Below are positions 1-6,568 of a stretch of DNA of 7,921 nt, in pieces. This DNA is from Zhengella sp041738295. GTDB lineage: Bacteria > Pseudomonadota > Alphaproteobacteria > Rhizobiales > Rhizobiaceae. The translations under genes and the position numbers were made by a program. Every line of letters begins with the position of its first letter. The stretch's first letter is position 1. The notes below the pieces were generated by a model, which made no database searches, had not been told where the DNA came from, and saw nothing but the letters and a program-made list of their open reading frames with translations. Location of the stretch: NCBI GenBank assembly GCA_041738295.1, contig JBGSQC010000083.1, positions 1-7,921 of the forward strand, given 5' to 3'.

Positions 1-684
1 CGCACCGGCAACGGCACGGAGGTTCGCGTGCCGCTTGGTGACGTCGCGATGGCCGCGCTTGCCAGCCTTGGCCAGGTGGCGGAAGTGGCTGTGTCCGGGC
101 AGGACCGGCCGCGAATGGGCAACAATCTGTTTGGTGCTTTCGGCAAGGATTTCGAAACCCGCGACGGACACCGCGTGATGATCGTGGCGCTCACAAAGAG
201 GCACTGGAGCGATCTGGTCAAGACGCTCGGACTGGCTGATGCGATTGCCGCCCTTGAGGCTGAGCGCGGCATTGCCCTTTCAGCCGATGAGGGCATCCGT
301 TTCGAGCACCGGGACAGGCTGAACCCGATGGTGGCCGAGGCAATTGGCAGCCGTTCCATGGCCGAGCTTGAACGCGCCTTTGCGGGAACCGGCGTCTGCT
401 GGGGGCCGTACCGGTCATTGGCAGAGGCTTTGGGCGAGGGCGGGGCGATCAATGGGTCCAATCCGATGTTCTCGACCATCGGCCATCCGTCCGGGCATTC
501 CTACCTGACCCCCGGGTCGCCGGGTACGCTGAGCGACCTTGCAAGGGAAATGCCGGGACGCGCTCCGCGGCTTGGCGAGAACACAGACGAGGTCCTCTCG
601 GATGTGCTCGGCCTCAGCGAAACAGAAATCGGGGTCCTGCACGATTCACGTATCATTGCCGGGCCTTCCCGGACGCCAGGATGA
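1..684 (+). CDS. mct: Family III CoA-transferase, 2-methylfumaryl-CoA isomerase-like (mesaconyl-CoA C1-C4 CoA transferase), 5' partial
   Basis: The reading frame is open from the first base, so the start and roughly 170-180 N-terminal residues lie upstream; 227 residues are visible against about 400 for the family. Mct moves CoA within mesaconyl-CoA from the C1 to the C4 carboxyl (EC 5.4.1.3), a cytosolic step between methylsuccinyl-CoA oxidation and hydration to citramalyl-CoA. The visible part is the family III C-terminal half: RVPLGDVAMAAL near the left edge, then RPRMGNNLFGAFGKDFE, CWGPYRSLAEAL, NPMF, and a tail with GENTDEVL and LHDSRIIAGP. These blocks match what I recall of Chloroflexus Mct much better than formyl-CoA or carnitine transferases. 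The catalytic Asp belongs to the missing half and cannot be checked. The stop overlaps the next start as ATGA (681-684), and that next gene is an mcd remnant, which supports the assignment. Another CoA-transferase of the same subgroup remains possible. Confidence 0.7.
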   Translation, partial: RTGNGTEVRVPLGDVAMAALASLGQVAEVAVSGQDRPRMGNNLFGAFGKDFETRDGHRVMIVALTKRHWSDLVKTLGLADAIAALEAERGIALSADEGIRFEHRDRLNPMVAEAIGSRSMAELERAFAGTGVCWGPYRSLAEALGEGGAINGSNPMFSTIGHPSGHSYLTPGSPGTLSDLAREMPGRAPRLGENTDEVLSDVLGLSETEIGVLHDSRIIAGPSRTPG

Positions 685-1667
685 GCGCCATGGCTTCGCC
701 GCAGCTTTCACCAAAGGATCCACCGGACCTCGAGCTGATCGAGGCAGGCCGTGCGGCCATAGCTTCGGCCGACAGCTATCTCCTCGTCGTAAAGGCGGCA
801 GTCGATGCCCGCATCCGGCGGGATGGCAAGCTTGATCCGGCGCTGGCCGATGCCGAGCAGCGCGCGCTGCACGGGTTGGCCTGGGTGGCAACCATCATCC
901 AGGCGCTCAAGGCGACGCTTGGCTGGGCTGAGCATCTCTACGCGCTCAACCGTTTTTCCGAGCCTGAGCAAATGCTGTTCAGGATAGGCTTCACCGAATA
1001 TCTGGGCCAGATCGCGGGCGGCATCCCGATCAGCCAGAGCGAGATCGTCCGTCCGCAGGATTTCGGCACCATTGCCGAAGCAAGCAGGTTCGCTTCCGAT
1101 TGCACAGCCTTTCTGGAGGACATGCGAGGACCGGCGCTGCGTGCCGGACTAATCGCACATCTCAGCAATGGCGGAACGATCGACGAAACGCTCGATGATG
1201 ACACGCTCGACATCATCCGTGACCAGTTCCGACGCTTTGCCGAAGCCAAGGTTGCACCTCATGCCCATCGCTGGCATCTGGCCGACAGCCTGATCCCGAT
1301 CGAGGTGGTCCGCGAACTCGCTGATCTCGGCGTGTTCGGCATCTGCATCGACGAAGCCTATGGCGGCCTTGGTCAGGGCAAGCTGGCGATGTGCGTGGTG
1401 ACCGAGGAGCTGAGCCGTGGCTGGATTGCTGCCGGTTCACTTGGCACGCGGACAGAGATCGCCGCAGAGCTGATCGCCAGTGCCGGAACTCAGGCGCAGA
1501 AGGACCACTGGCTGCCCCGGCTGGCGACAGGAGAAGTGTTTCCAACAGCGGTCTTCACCCCGGCAATGCCGCCCGCTTCTACGGGATTGAACAATCATGA
1601 CGTCAGCCATGCCGAAAAGCCGCACCATTCCGGCCCTGCTGGCCGAACAGGCAACCCGCTTTGGTGA
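681..1667 (+). pseudogene. mcd: Truncated (2S)-methylsuccinyl-CoA dehydrogenase, N-terminal half only
   Basis: Mcd is a flavin acyl-CoA dehydrogenase that oxidises (2S)-methylsuccinyl-CoA to mesaconyl-C1-CoA (EC 1.3.8.12). It differs from most relatives by a helical N-terminal extension of about 170 residues, and that extension is visible here: EQRALHGLAWVATI, FRIGFTEYLGQIAGGIPISQ and SEIVRP. The dehydrogenase N-terminal domain follows from about residue 175 (DTLDIIRDQFRRFAEAKVAPHAHRWH, split here as IIRDQFRRFAE and VAPHAHRWH; then YGGLGQGKLAMCVVTEELSRG and SLGTRTEIAAELI). Homology runs to GEVFPTAVFT at residue 293 (base about 1559), where the family continues with a TEP-x-x-GSD flavin-contact motif. 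Here it becomes an unrelated 35-residue tail that reads 71 bases into the ligase gene. The FAD-binding middle and C-terminal domains, about 250 residues, are absent, so the product should be inactive. Start 681 (ATGA overlap with mct) is preferred to ATG 690. Confidence 0.8.
1556..1600 (+). pseudogene. Possible 3'-terminal remnant of a lost gene (amidohydrolase-like C-terminus)
   Basis: Immediately after mcd homology stops, a different frame (+1 relative to mcd) reads PGNAARFYGIEQS and then TGA at 1598-1600. The pattern N-A-A-R-[LFV]-[YF]-G-[IL] close to a stop is typical of the C-terminus of amidohydrolase family 2 proteins, from memory. The stop overlaps the ligase start as ATGA, the same junction style used at 681 and 7684. 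The simplest reading is that a gene originally stood between mcd and the ligase, and a deletion removed its 5' part together with the 3' part of mcd. Only about 13 codons remain, so the family call is weak; that this is a former gene end is better supported than which gene it was. Confidence 0.4.
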
Positions 1668-3192
1668 TTGCGAAGCGCTGGTCGGCGGTGGGCAGCGCTA
1701 CACCTACGCATCCCTGCAGCAGGCAGTTCGCGCCTTTGCTAAAGGCCTGTCGGCATTGGGCATCGGCCGGGGCAGCCGGGTCGCCATCCTGATGGGAAAC
1801 AAGCCTGAATGGATCATTGCCGACCTTGCCATCTGCAGCCTCGGCGGCATCATGGTGGCGGTCAACACCTGGGTCACCGGGCGCGAACTTGCCTATGTGC
1901 TCAAGCATTCCGATGCCGATGCCCTGGTCTTTTCCGACACGTTCCTCAAATATGATTACGTCGCGATGCTGGGCGAACTCGAACCGCATTCCAGCCAGAT
2001 GCCGAAGCTGAAAACGCTCATTCATCTGGGTCCTCGCGGATACCGCGACAGCGTTCCGTTCGAGACCATCCCGGATTTCGACCGGGATGTTCCAGACCAT
2101 GTGCTGGACGATGCGGCGGCGGCCATTGATCCGCAGGATGTGACCTATCTTCTCTATACCTCCGGCTCCACCTCGACGCCCAAGGGTGTGCAGTTGCAGC
2201 ATTTTGCACTGATCGAGAACATGTGGAACCTCGGCAACCGGATGCATGTGACCCATGAGGACCGGCTGTGGCTGGCGGTGTCGCTCTACTGGGGTCTTGG
2301 CTGCGAGAATGCGCTGTTCAATCTCCTGACGCATGGCGGCTGTGTCATCCTGCAGGAGCATTTCGAGCCTGGCGAGGCCCTGCGGATCATTGATGAAGAG
2401 CGATGCACGCTCTTCTACGGGACGCCCAACATGGCGCAGGCAATGCACGAGCATCCCGACCGTCCGAACCGCGATCTCACCTGCTTGCGCTCGGGTGGTG
2501 CAACAGGGTCGCCTGAACAGTTCAAGCGGCTGGTTGATCTCGGGGCGAAAGAGGTCTGCCATATCTACGGACTGACCGAGAGCTATGGAAACTGCAATGT
2601 CAGCGACGGCAAGCTTGATCCCCGCGACAAGGTCTTTGCCTCGGTTGGCAGGCCGCTTGACGGGGTGATCCAGCGCATTGCCGATCCGGAAACCAACATC
2701 GAGGTTCCGCGCGGCCAGATCGGGGAAATCCAGATCAAGCGCTATGTGACCATCGGCTATTACAAGGACGAGGACAAGAACCGCGATGCCTTCACCGACG
2801 ACGGTTATTTCCGCACCGGTGACTTCGGCTATGTCGATGACGAGGGGTTCCTCTATTTCCGAGGACGCATCAAGGAAATGATCAAGACCGGCGGCATCAA
2901 CGTGTCGCCCGCCGAGGTGGAGGAACTGCTGATGAGCCAGCCGGGCGTCAAGCTCGCCTTCGTTATCGGAGTGCCGGACGAGGTTCGCGACGAGATCATC
3001 GGCGCGGTCATCGTTGCCAGCGGACCTGTGCCGGACGGGTTCACCAAGACCCTGGACGAAGCGCTTCGCAAGGAGCTGGCCGCTTACAATATGCCGAAAC
3101 TCTACAAGTTCGTGGATGAAAAGGACCTGCCGTTGACCACCACTGGCAAGGTCCAGAAGAACCGCTTCGCCGATTTTTTCAAAAGGACCTGA
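1597..3192 (+). CDS. AMP-forming acyl-CoA synthetase (acid-CoA ligase)
   Basis: The 531-residue protein is a complete member of the acyl-adenylate-forming superfamily, which activates a carboxylic acid with ATP to an acyl-AMP and transfers it to CoA. The signature P-loop TSGSTSTPKG is at residues 188-197 and the YGLTES motif at 324-329. YFRTGD (404-409) carries the ATP-ribose-binding Asp409. The hinge and CoA-binding segment GRIKEMIKTGGINVSP starts at 423, and Lys518 in TTTGKVQKNRF is the conserved adenylation lysine. Length and motif spacing are normal and I see no lesion. ATG 1597 is favoured because it forms ATGA with the preceding stop; ATG 1609 is an in-frame alternative. The next gene starts four bases after the stop. 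The substrate is not readable from sequence; by context a C5 dicarboxylate such as methylsuccinate or mesaconate, or a compound degraded to one, is possible. Confidence 0.93.
   Translation: MTSAMPKSRTIPALLAEQATRFGDCEALVGGGQRYTYASLQQAVRAFAKGLSALGIGRGSRVAILMGNKPEWIIADLAICSLGGIMVAVNTWVTGRELAYVLKHSDADALVFSDTFLKYDYVAMLGELEPHSSQMPKLKTLIHLGPRGYRDSVPFETIPDFDRDVPDHVLDDAAAAIDPQDVTYLLYTSGSTSTPKGVQLQHFALIENMWNLGNRMHVTHEDRLWLAVSLYWGLGCENALFNLLTHGGCVILQEHFEPGEALRIIDEERCTLFYGTPNMAQAMHEHPDRPNRDLTCLRSGGATGSPEQFKRLVDLGAKEVCHIYGLTESYGNCNVSDGKLDPRDKVFASVGRPLDGVIQRIADPETNIEVPRGQIGEIQIKRYVTIGYYKDEDKNRDAFTDDGYFRTGDFGYVDDEGFLYFRGRIKEMIKTGGINVSPAEVEELLMSQPGVKLAFVIGVPDEVRDEIIGAVIVASGPVPDGFTKTLDEALRKELAAYNMPKLYKFVDEKDLPLTTTGKVQKNRFADFFKRT
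3181..3187 (+). promoter_or_regulatory. Ribosome binding site for the SDR gene
   Basis: AAAAGGA lies inside the last codons of the ligase gene, nine bases before ATG 3197. It is the clearest Shine-Dalgarno sequence in the window and fixes the SDR start. Confidence 0.6.
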
Positions 3193-3196
3193 CCGA

Positions 3197-3955
3197 ATGG
3201 ATCTTCAATTGAAAGGGCGAACGGCCCTTGTCACAGGCGCCAGTGCAGGCATCGGCAGGGGCATCGTCGAAGTGCTGGCGCGCGAAGGGGCGGTCGTTGT
3301 CGCCACGTCGCGGCGCACGGACCTGCTGGAGACGCTGGCCGAGAAGGTGGCATCCGAAGGCAACGGGCGCCTTGTGCTGGTGCCCGGTGACATCACCGAC
3401 AAGGCCGATGTAGCCCGCATTGCGCGCGATGCTGCACAAGCGGTCGGACCGATCCAGATCCTGGTCAACAGTGCAGGAGGGTCCAGGCCGCTTCCCGTCT
3501 ATGCCAGTGACGAAGATTGGGATGAGGCCTTTGCGCTGAATTTCACGGCGATCCGCAGGCTGACGCAGGAACTGCTGCCGGCCATGCGGGCAGCCCGCTG
3601 GGGCCGGATCATCAATTTGAGCGGCACCATGGAGCCGCGCAGCATCAATGCTGCGGCTTCAGCCAAGGCAGCGCTTCATCTCTGGGCAAAGGGCCTTTCC
3701 TGCGACATCGCCAAGGAGGGCATTACCGTCAACACCATTCCGCCGGGCCGCATCGAGAGCGAGCAGATCATGAACAAGCTGCACCCGACCGAGGAGGCGC
3801 GGCGGGATTTCATCGAAAAGAACATCCCCATCGGCTATTTCGGCAAGCCGGAGGATATCGGCAATCTGGTTGCCTTCCTTGCCTCGCCGCTGGCCGGCTA
3901 CATGACAGGCAACGTGATCGCGGTCGATGGAGGCATGCATCATTTTGCCCATTGA
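3197..3955 (+). CDS. SDR-fold oxidoreductase-like protein lacking the catalytic tyrosine
   Basis: The 252-residue protein has the classical short-chain dehydrogenase Rossmann fold. The glycine-rich cofactor loop TGASAGIG is at residues 13-20, GDITD contacts the adenine side, the NNAG equivalent NSAG is at 91-94, and the structural Asn is at 115 (LNFTA). Near the C-terminus are PPGRIESEQI and the usual MTGNVIAVDGGM ending. Classical members reduce or oxidise a carbonyl/hydroxyl with NAD(P)H through Ser-Tyr-Lys. Here Lys157 is present in SAKAAL, but position 153, four residues before it, is Ala (codon GCG at 3653-3655) instead of Tyr. The serine region reads NLSGT (Ser142), and the stretch to Lys157 looks about three residues short compared with FabG. 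Cofactor binding therefore looks intact but ordinary SDR catalysis does not. I have a vague memory of an SDR subgroup with Phe or Ala here, so this may be a subgroup trait rather than decay. Its role in the operon is unknown. Confidence 0.88.
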   Translation: MDLQLKGRTALVTGASAGIGRGIVEVLAREGAVVVATSRRTDLLETLAEKVASEGNGRLVLVPGDITDKADVARIARDAAQAVGPIQILVNSAGGSRPLPVYASDEDWDEAFALNFTAIRRLTQELLPAMRAARWGRIINLSGTMEPRSINAAASAKAALHLWAKGLSCDIAKEGITVNTIPPGRIESEQIMNKLHPTEEARRDFIEKNIPIGYFGKPEDIGNLVAFLASPLAGYMTGNVIAVDGGMHHFAH

Positions 3956-3991
3956 GTTCATGCCATTGCAGACGCTGAGGGACGGACAATC
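3956..3991 (+). other. Short intergenic gap with ribosome binding site for the MmgE/PrpD gene
   Basis: This 36-base gap holds GAGGGACGGA (3977-3986), a purine-rich Shine-Dalgarno candidate five or more bases before ATG 3992. No other start codon is in frame in the gap, so the downstream start is well fixed. No hairpin terminator or promoter is evident, consistent with read-through in one operon. Confidence 0.5.
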
Positions 3992-5347
3992 ATGAGCGAT
4001 CATCCAAGCGCCCGGCTGGCTTCCTTTGCTTCCGGCCTGGTCCATGCCGACATTCCGCCGGACGTGATGGCGCGCACCGAGGATCTATTTGTCGACTGGC
4101 TCGGATCGGCGCTGGCAGGACGCTTTGCCGAACCTGTGCGGAAAATCGCCGCCTTCGCCCGGCTGATGGGTCCGGGAGAGGGCCCAAGCGAGGTGCTGAT
4201 CGACCGGTCCTCGACGTCACCCTTCTTTGCGGCGATGGTCAATGGAGCCTCCTCGCATGTTGCCGAACAGGACGACGTGCACAATGGATCGGTGTTCCAT
4301 CCTGCCGCCGTGGTGTTTCCGGCCGCCCTTGCCGTGGCGCAGGAGATCGGTGCTTCCGGCAAGGAGTTCCTGGCCGCCAGTGTCGCTGGCTATGAGGTGG
4401 GTATCCGGGTCGGCGAGTTTCTCGGCCGGTCGCATTACAAGGTGTTCCACACCACCGGGACTGCCGGCACGATTGCTGCCGCTGCCGCCGTCGGACGGTT
4501 GCTCAAGCTCGATCCGGAGCAGATGCTCAACGCTTTCGGTTCAGCGGGAACGCAGGCGGCAGGACTGTGGGAATTCCTGCGTGATGCGGCGGATTCCAAG
4601 CCGCTGCACACGGCCAAGGCTGCTTCCAGCGGATTGATTGCAGGCTATCTGGCCAAGGATGGTTTTACCGGTGCGCGGCAGATCCTCGAAGGGCCGCAAG
4701 GCATGGCGGCGGGCATGTCGAGCGATGCCGATCCAGAAAAGCTGACCGACGGGCTCGGCACGCGCTGGGCCACCGCAGAAACCTCATTCAAATATCACTC
4801 CTCCTGCCGCCATACGCACCCTGCAGCCGATGCCTTGCAGAAGGCCATGCGGGAGAACGGGCTGAAGGCGGGTGACATCGAGCGCGTCGTCACCCGTGTT
4901 CACCAGGGCGCGATCGACGTGCTCGGTCCGGTGACACATCCGGCGACCGTGCATCAGGCGAAATTTTCCATGGGAACGACGCTCGGCCTCATTGCCGTCT
5001 TTGGAAAGGCGGGCATGATCGAGTTCGACCAGGGGTTTCACCAGCCCGATGTGATCGACTTTCGCGACCGGGTGACCATGGAGCTTGACGGCGAAGTCGA
5101 CACTGCCTATCCGGCGCGCTGGATCGGCAAGGCGACGGTCATCACCCGCGACGGGCGCGTGATCGATGCGCGTGTCGATGAGCCGAAGGGCGATCCCGGC
5201 AACACGCTGTCGCGCCCGGAGATCGAGGCGAAGGTCACCGGGCTGGCGGTTTACGGAAAGGCTGCCAGTGAAGCGGAGATGCAGAGCCTGCTTCCCCGGC
5301 TCTGGTCAGTCGGCGAGCGTAATTCCATCGGACGGCTGATGGGCTGA
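3992..5347 (+). CDS. MmgE/PrpD family protein
   Basis: At 451 residues this is a full-length member of the family that includes 2-methylcitrate dehydratase PrpD, cis-aconitate decarboxylase and iminodisuccinate epimerase, cytosolic cofactor-free enzymes acting on polycarboxylates. Family landmarks are NGASSHVAEQDDVHNGSVFHPA (DDVH at 94-97, His103), HTTGTAG with His153, DSKPLHTAKAA with Lys203, and FKYHSSCRHTHPAADAL with Lys267, Cys272 and His276. Recalled cis-aconitate decarboxylase active-site residues (Asp93, Thr97, His103, His159, Lys207, Lys272) appear conserved at the His and Lys positions. The Asp and Thr positions look like Glu92 and Val96, so I do not call it a decarboxylase. A gene of this family also sits in the P. 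aeruginosa itaconate operon beside a CoA-transferase and an acyl-CoA dehydrogenase, as here. A dehydratase, isomerase or epimerase acting on a C5-C6 di- or tricarboxylate is a reasonable guess. Confidence 0.9.
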   Translation: MSDHPSARLASFASGLVHADIPPDVMARTEDLFVDWLGSALAGRFAEPVRKIAAFARLMGPGEGPSEVLIDRSSTSPFFAAMVNGASSHVAEQDDVHNGSVFHPAAVVFPAALAVAQEIGASGKEFLAASVAGYEVGIRVGEFLGRSHYKVFHTTGTAGTIAAAAAVGRLLKLDPEQMLNAFGSAGTQAAGLWEFLRDAADSKPLHTAKAASSGLIAGYLAKDGFTGARQILEGPQGMAAGMSSDADPEKLTDGLGTRWATAETSFKYHSSCRHTHPAADALQKAMRENGLKAGDIERVVTRVHQGAIDVLGPVTHPATVHQAKFSMGTTLGLIAVFGKAGMIEFDQGFHQPDVIDFRDRVTMELDGEVDTAYPARWIGKATVITRDGRVIDARVDEPKGDPGNTLSRPEIEAKVTGLAVYGKAASEAEMQSLLPRLWSVGERNSIGRLMG

Positions 5348-5386
5348 CGGGACAGCAATACGAGTTCATCAAACAGGTATCAAGCA
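5348..5386 (+). other. Short intergenic gap before the acyl-CoA dehydrogenase gene
   Basis: This 39-base gap has a weak Shine-Dalgarno candidate, ACAGGT (5373-5378), eight bases before ATG 5387. It is more AT-rich than the surrounding coding DNA, but no convincing promoter boxes or terminator hairpin are seen. Confidence 0.35.
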
Positions 5387-6559
5387 ATGGCATTGAAAGA
5401 CCTTCCGCAAGGAGCCGAGATCGCCCAGATCCGCGACAGCGTGCGCAGGCTCTGCGAAACCTTCGCGCCGGAGTATTGGCGCAAGCTCGACCGGGAGAGC
5501 GCCTATCCGACAGCCTTCGTGAAGGCGCTGTCGGATGCCGGCTATCTTTCAGTGCTGATCCCGGAAGCCTATGGTGGCTCGGGGCTGACCCTTTCGGCGG
5601 CGGCAGCCATTCTTGAGGAAGTGCAGCGCGCGGGCGCCAATGGCGCTGCCTGCCACGCCCAGATGTACATTATGGGTGCCCTGCTGCGCCATGGCAGCGA
5701 GGCGCAGAAGCAGGCCTACCTCCCGGCCATTGCCGCAGGTGAATTGCGGCTGCAGGCCTTCGGCGTCACCGAACCGACCAGCGGTACCGACACCACTTCC
5801 ATCCGCACCTTCGCGCGGCGCGAGGGAGACCATTATGTCGTCAACGGGCAGAAAGTCTGGACCTCGCGCGCCGAGCATTCCGACCTGATGCTGCTGCTAG
5901 CGCGCACCACACCCAAGGAGCAGTCGGCCAAGCGGACCGATGGCATGTCGGTCTTCATCGTCGACATGCGCGAGGCCTTGAAGGCCGGGATGACCATCAA
6001 GCCGATCCGCACCATGATGAACCACGCGACGACCGAGGTCTTTCTCGACAATGTGCGCATTCCGGCAGAAAACCTGCTGGGAGAAGAGGGCAAGGGGTTC
6101 CGCTACATCCTTTCGGGCATGAATGCCGAGCGCATCCTGATTGCCGCCGAGTGCATCGGCGATGCCAAATGGTTCATCGACAAGGCTTCTGCCTATGCCG
6201 GCGAGCGCAAGGTTTTCGGCCGCCCGATCGGCCAGAACCAGGGTGTTCAATTTCCCATCGCGCGTTCCTATGCACAGATGCGCGCGGCCGAGCTGATGGT
6301 GCACCAGGCGGCGGCATTGTTTGAAGCCGGAGAAGATTGCGGAGAGCAGGCCAACATTGCCAAGATGCTGGCTGCCGAAGCCTCGTGGGCGGCGGCGGAG
6401 GCCTGCGTCCAGACCCATGGCGGCTTCGGGTTTGCTGAAGAATATGATGTCGAACGCAAGTTCCGCGAAACCCGTCTTTACCAGGTCGCACCGATTTCGA
6501 CCAACCTGATCCTGAGCTATGTGGCCGAGCACGTTCTCGGCATGCCGCGATCCTACTGA
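5387..6559 (+). CDS. Acyl-CoA dehydrogenase
   Basis: This 390-residue protein is a full-length flavin acyl-CoA dehydrogenase, which introduces a 2,3-double bond into an acyl-CoA and passes electrons to ETF. The N-terminal helical domain includes IPEAYGGSGLTLS. The flavin-contact motif reads FGVTEPTSGTDTT and the beta domain includes VNGQKVWTSRAEHSDLML. The C-terminal domain carries RKVFGRPIGQNQGVQFPIA and QTHGGFGFAEEY. The usual catalytic Glu of the Y-E-G-T segment near the C-terminus is Gln366 (YQVAPIS). A Glu at 248 (NAERILIAA) matches the alternative catalytic position used by isovaleryl-CoA dehydrogenase, so activity is plausible. I recall relatives sharing the YQ[VI]APIS ending. The neighbouring CoA-transferase and hydratase suggest a methylsuccinyl-CoA-like or related C5 acyl-CoA substrate. 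It is not the detached C-terminus of mcd: it has its own complete N-terminal domain and lacks the Mcd extension. Confidence 0.93.
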   Translation: MALKDLPQGAEIAQIRDSVRRLCETFAPEYWRKLDRESAYPTAFVKALSDAGYLSVLIPEAYGGSGLTLSAAAAILEEVQRAGANGAACHAQMYIMGALLRHGSEAQKQAYLPAIAAGELRLQAFGVTEPTSGTDTTSIRTFARREGDHYVVNGQKVWTSRAEHSDLMLLLARTTPKEQSAKRTDGMSVFIVDMREALKAGMTIKPIRTMMNHATTEVFLDNVRIPAENLLGEEGKGFRYILSGMNAERILIAAECIGDAKWFIDKASAYAGERKVFGRPIGQNQGVQFPIARSYAQMRAAELMVHQAAALFEAGEDCGEQANIAKMLAAEASWAAAEACVQTHGGFGFAEEYDVERKFRETRLYQVAPISTNLILSYVAEHVLGMPRSY

Positions 6560-6561
6560 GG
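6558..6561 (+). promoter_or_regulatory. Ribosome binding site for the second CoA-transferase
   Basis: GAGG overlaps the stop codon of the acyl-CoA dehydrogenase gene and lies seven bases before ATG 6569. The nine-base gap and overlapping signal suggest translational coupling of the two genes. Confidence 0.5.
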
Positions 6562-6568
6562 CTGAGCA

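Noticed and set aside
1540..1667. A simple frameshift as the cause of the mcd truncation
   Set aside because: None of the three forward frames after 1559 continues the dehydrogenase; the ligase begins at 1597, so the missing 250 residues are physically absent.
681..1667. Evidence for an ethylmalonyl-CoA pathway locus
   Set aside because: Mcd belongs to that pathway, but no crotonyl-CoA carboxylase/reductase, mutase or mesaconyl-C1-CoA hydratase gene is present, and the neighbours fit C5 dicarboxylate catabolism better.
1603..2562. A 319-codon open frame on the minus strand opposite the ligase gene
   Set aside because: It lies wholly antisense to a motif-complete ligase, shows no recognisable domain, and such long antisense frames are common in GC-rich coding DNA.
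3956..3991. Promoter or terminator in the two longest gaps (3956-3991 and 5348-5386)
   Set aside because: Both are under 40 bases, without a stable hairpin plus T-run or recognisable -35/-10 pair; they hold only ribosome binding sites.
3992..5347. Calling the MmgE/PrpD gene prpD or a cis-aconitate decarboxylase
   Set aside because: No methylcitrate cycle partners (prpB, prpC) are present and two decarboxylase active-site positions appear changed; only the family is supported.
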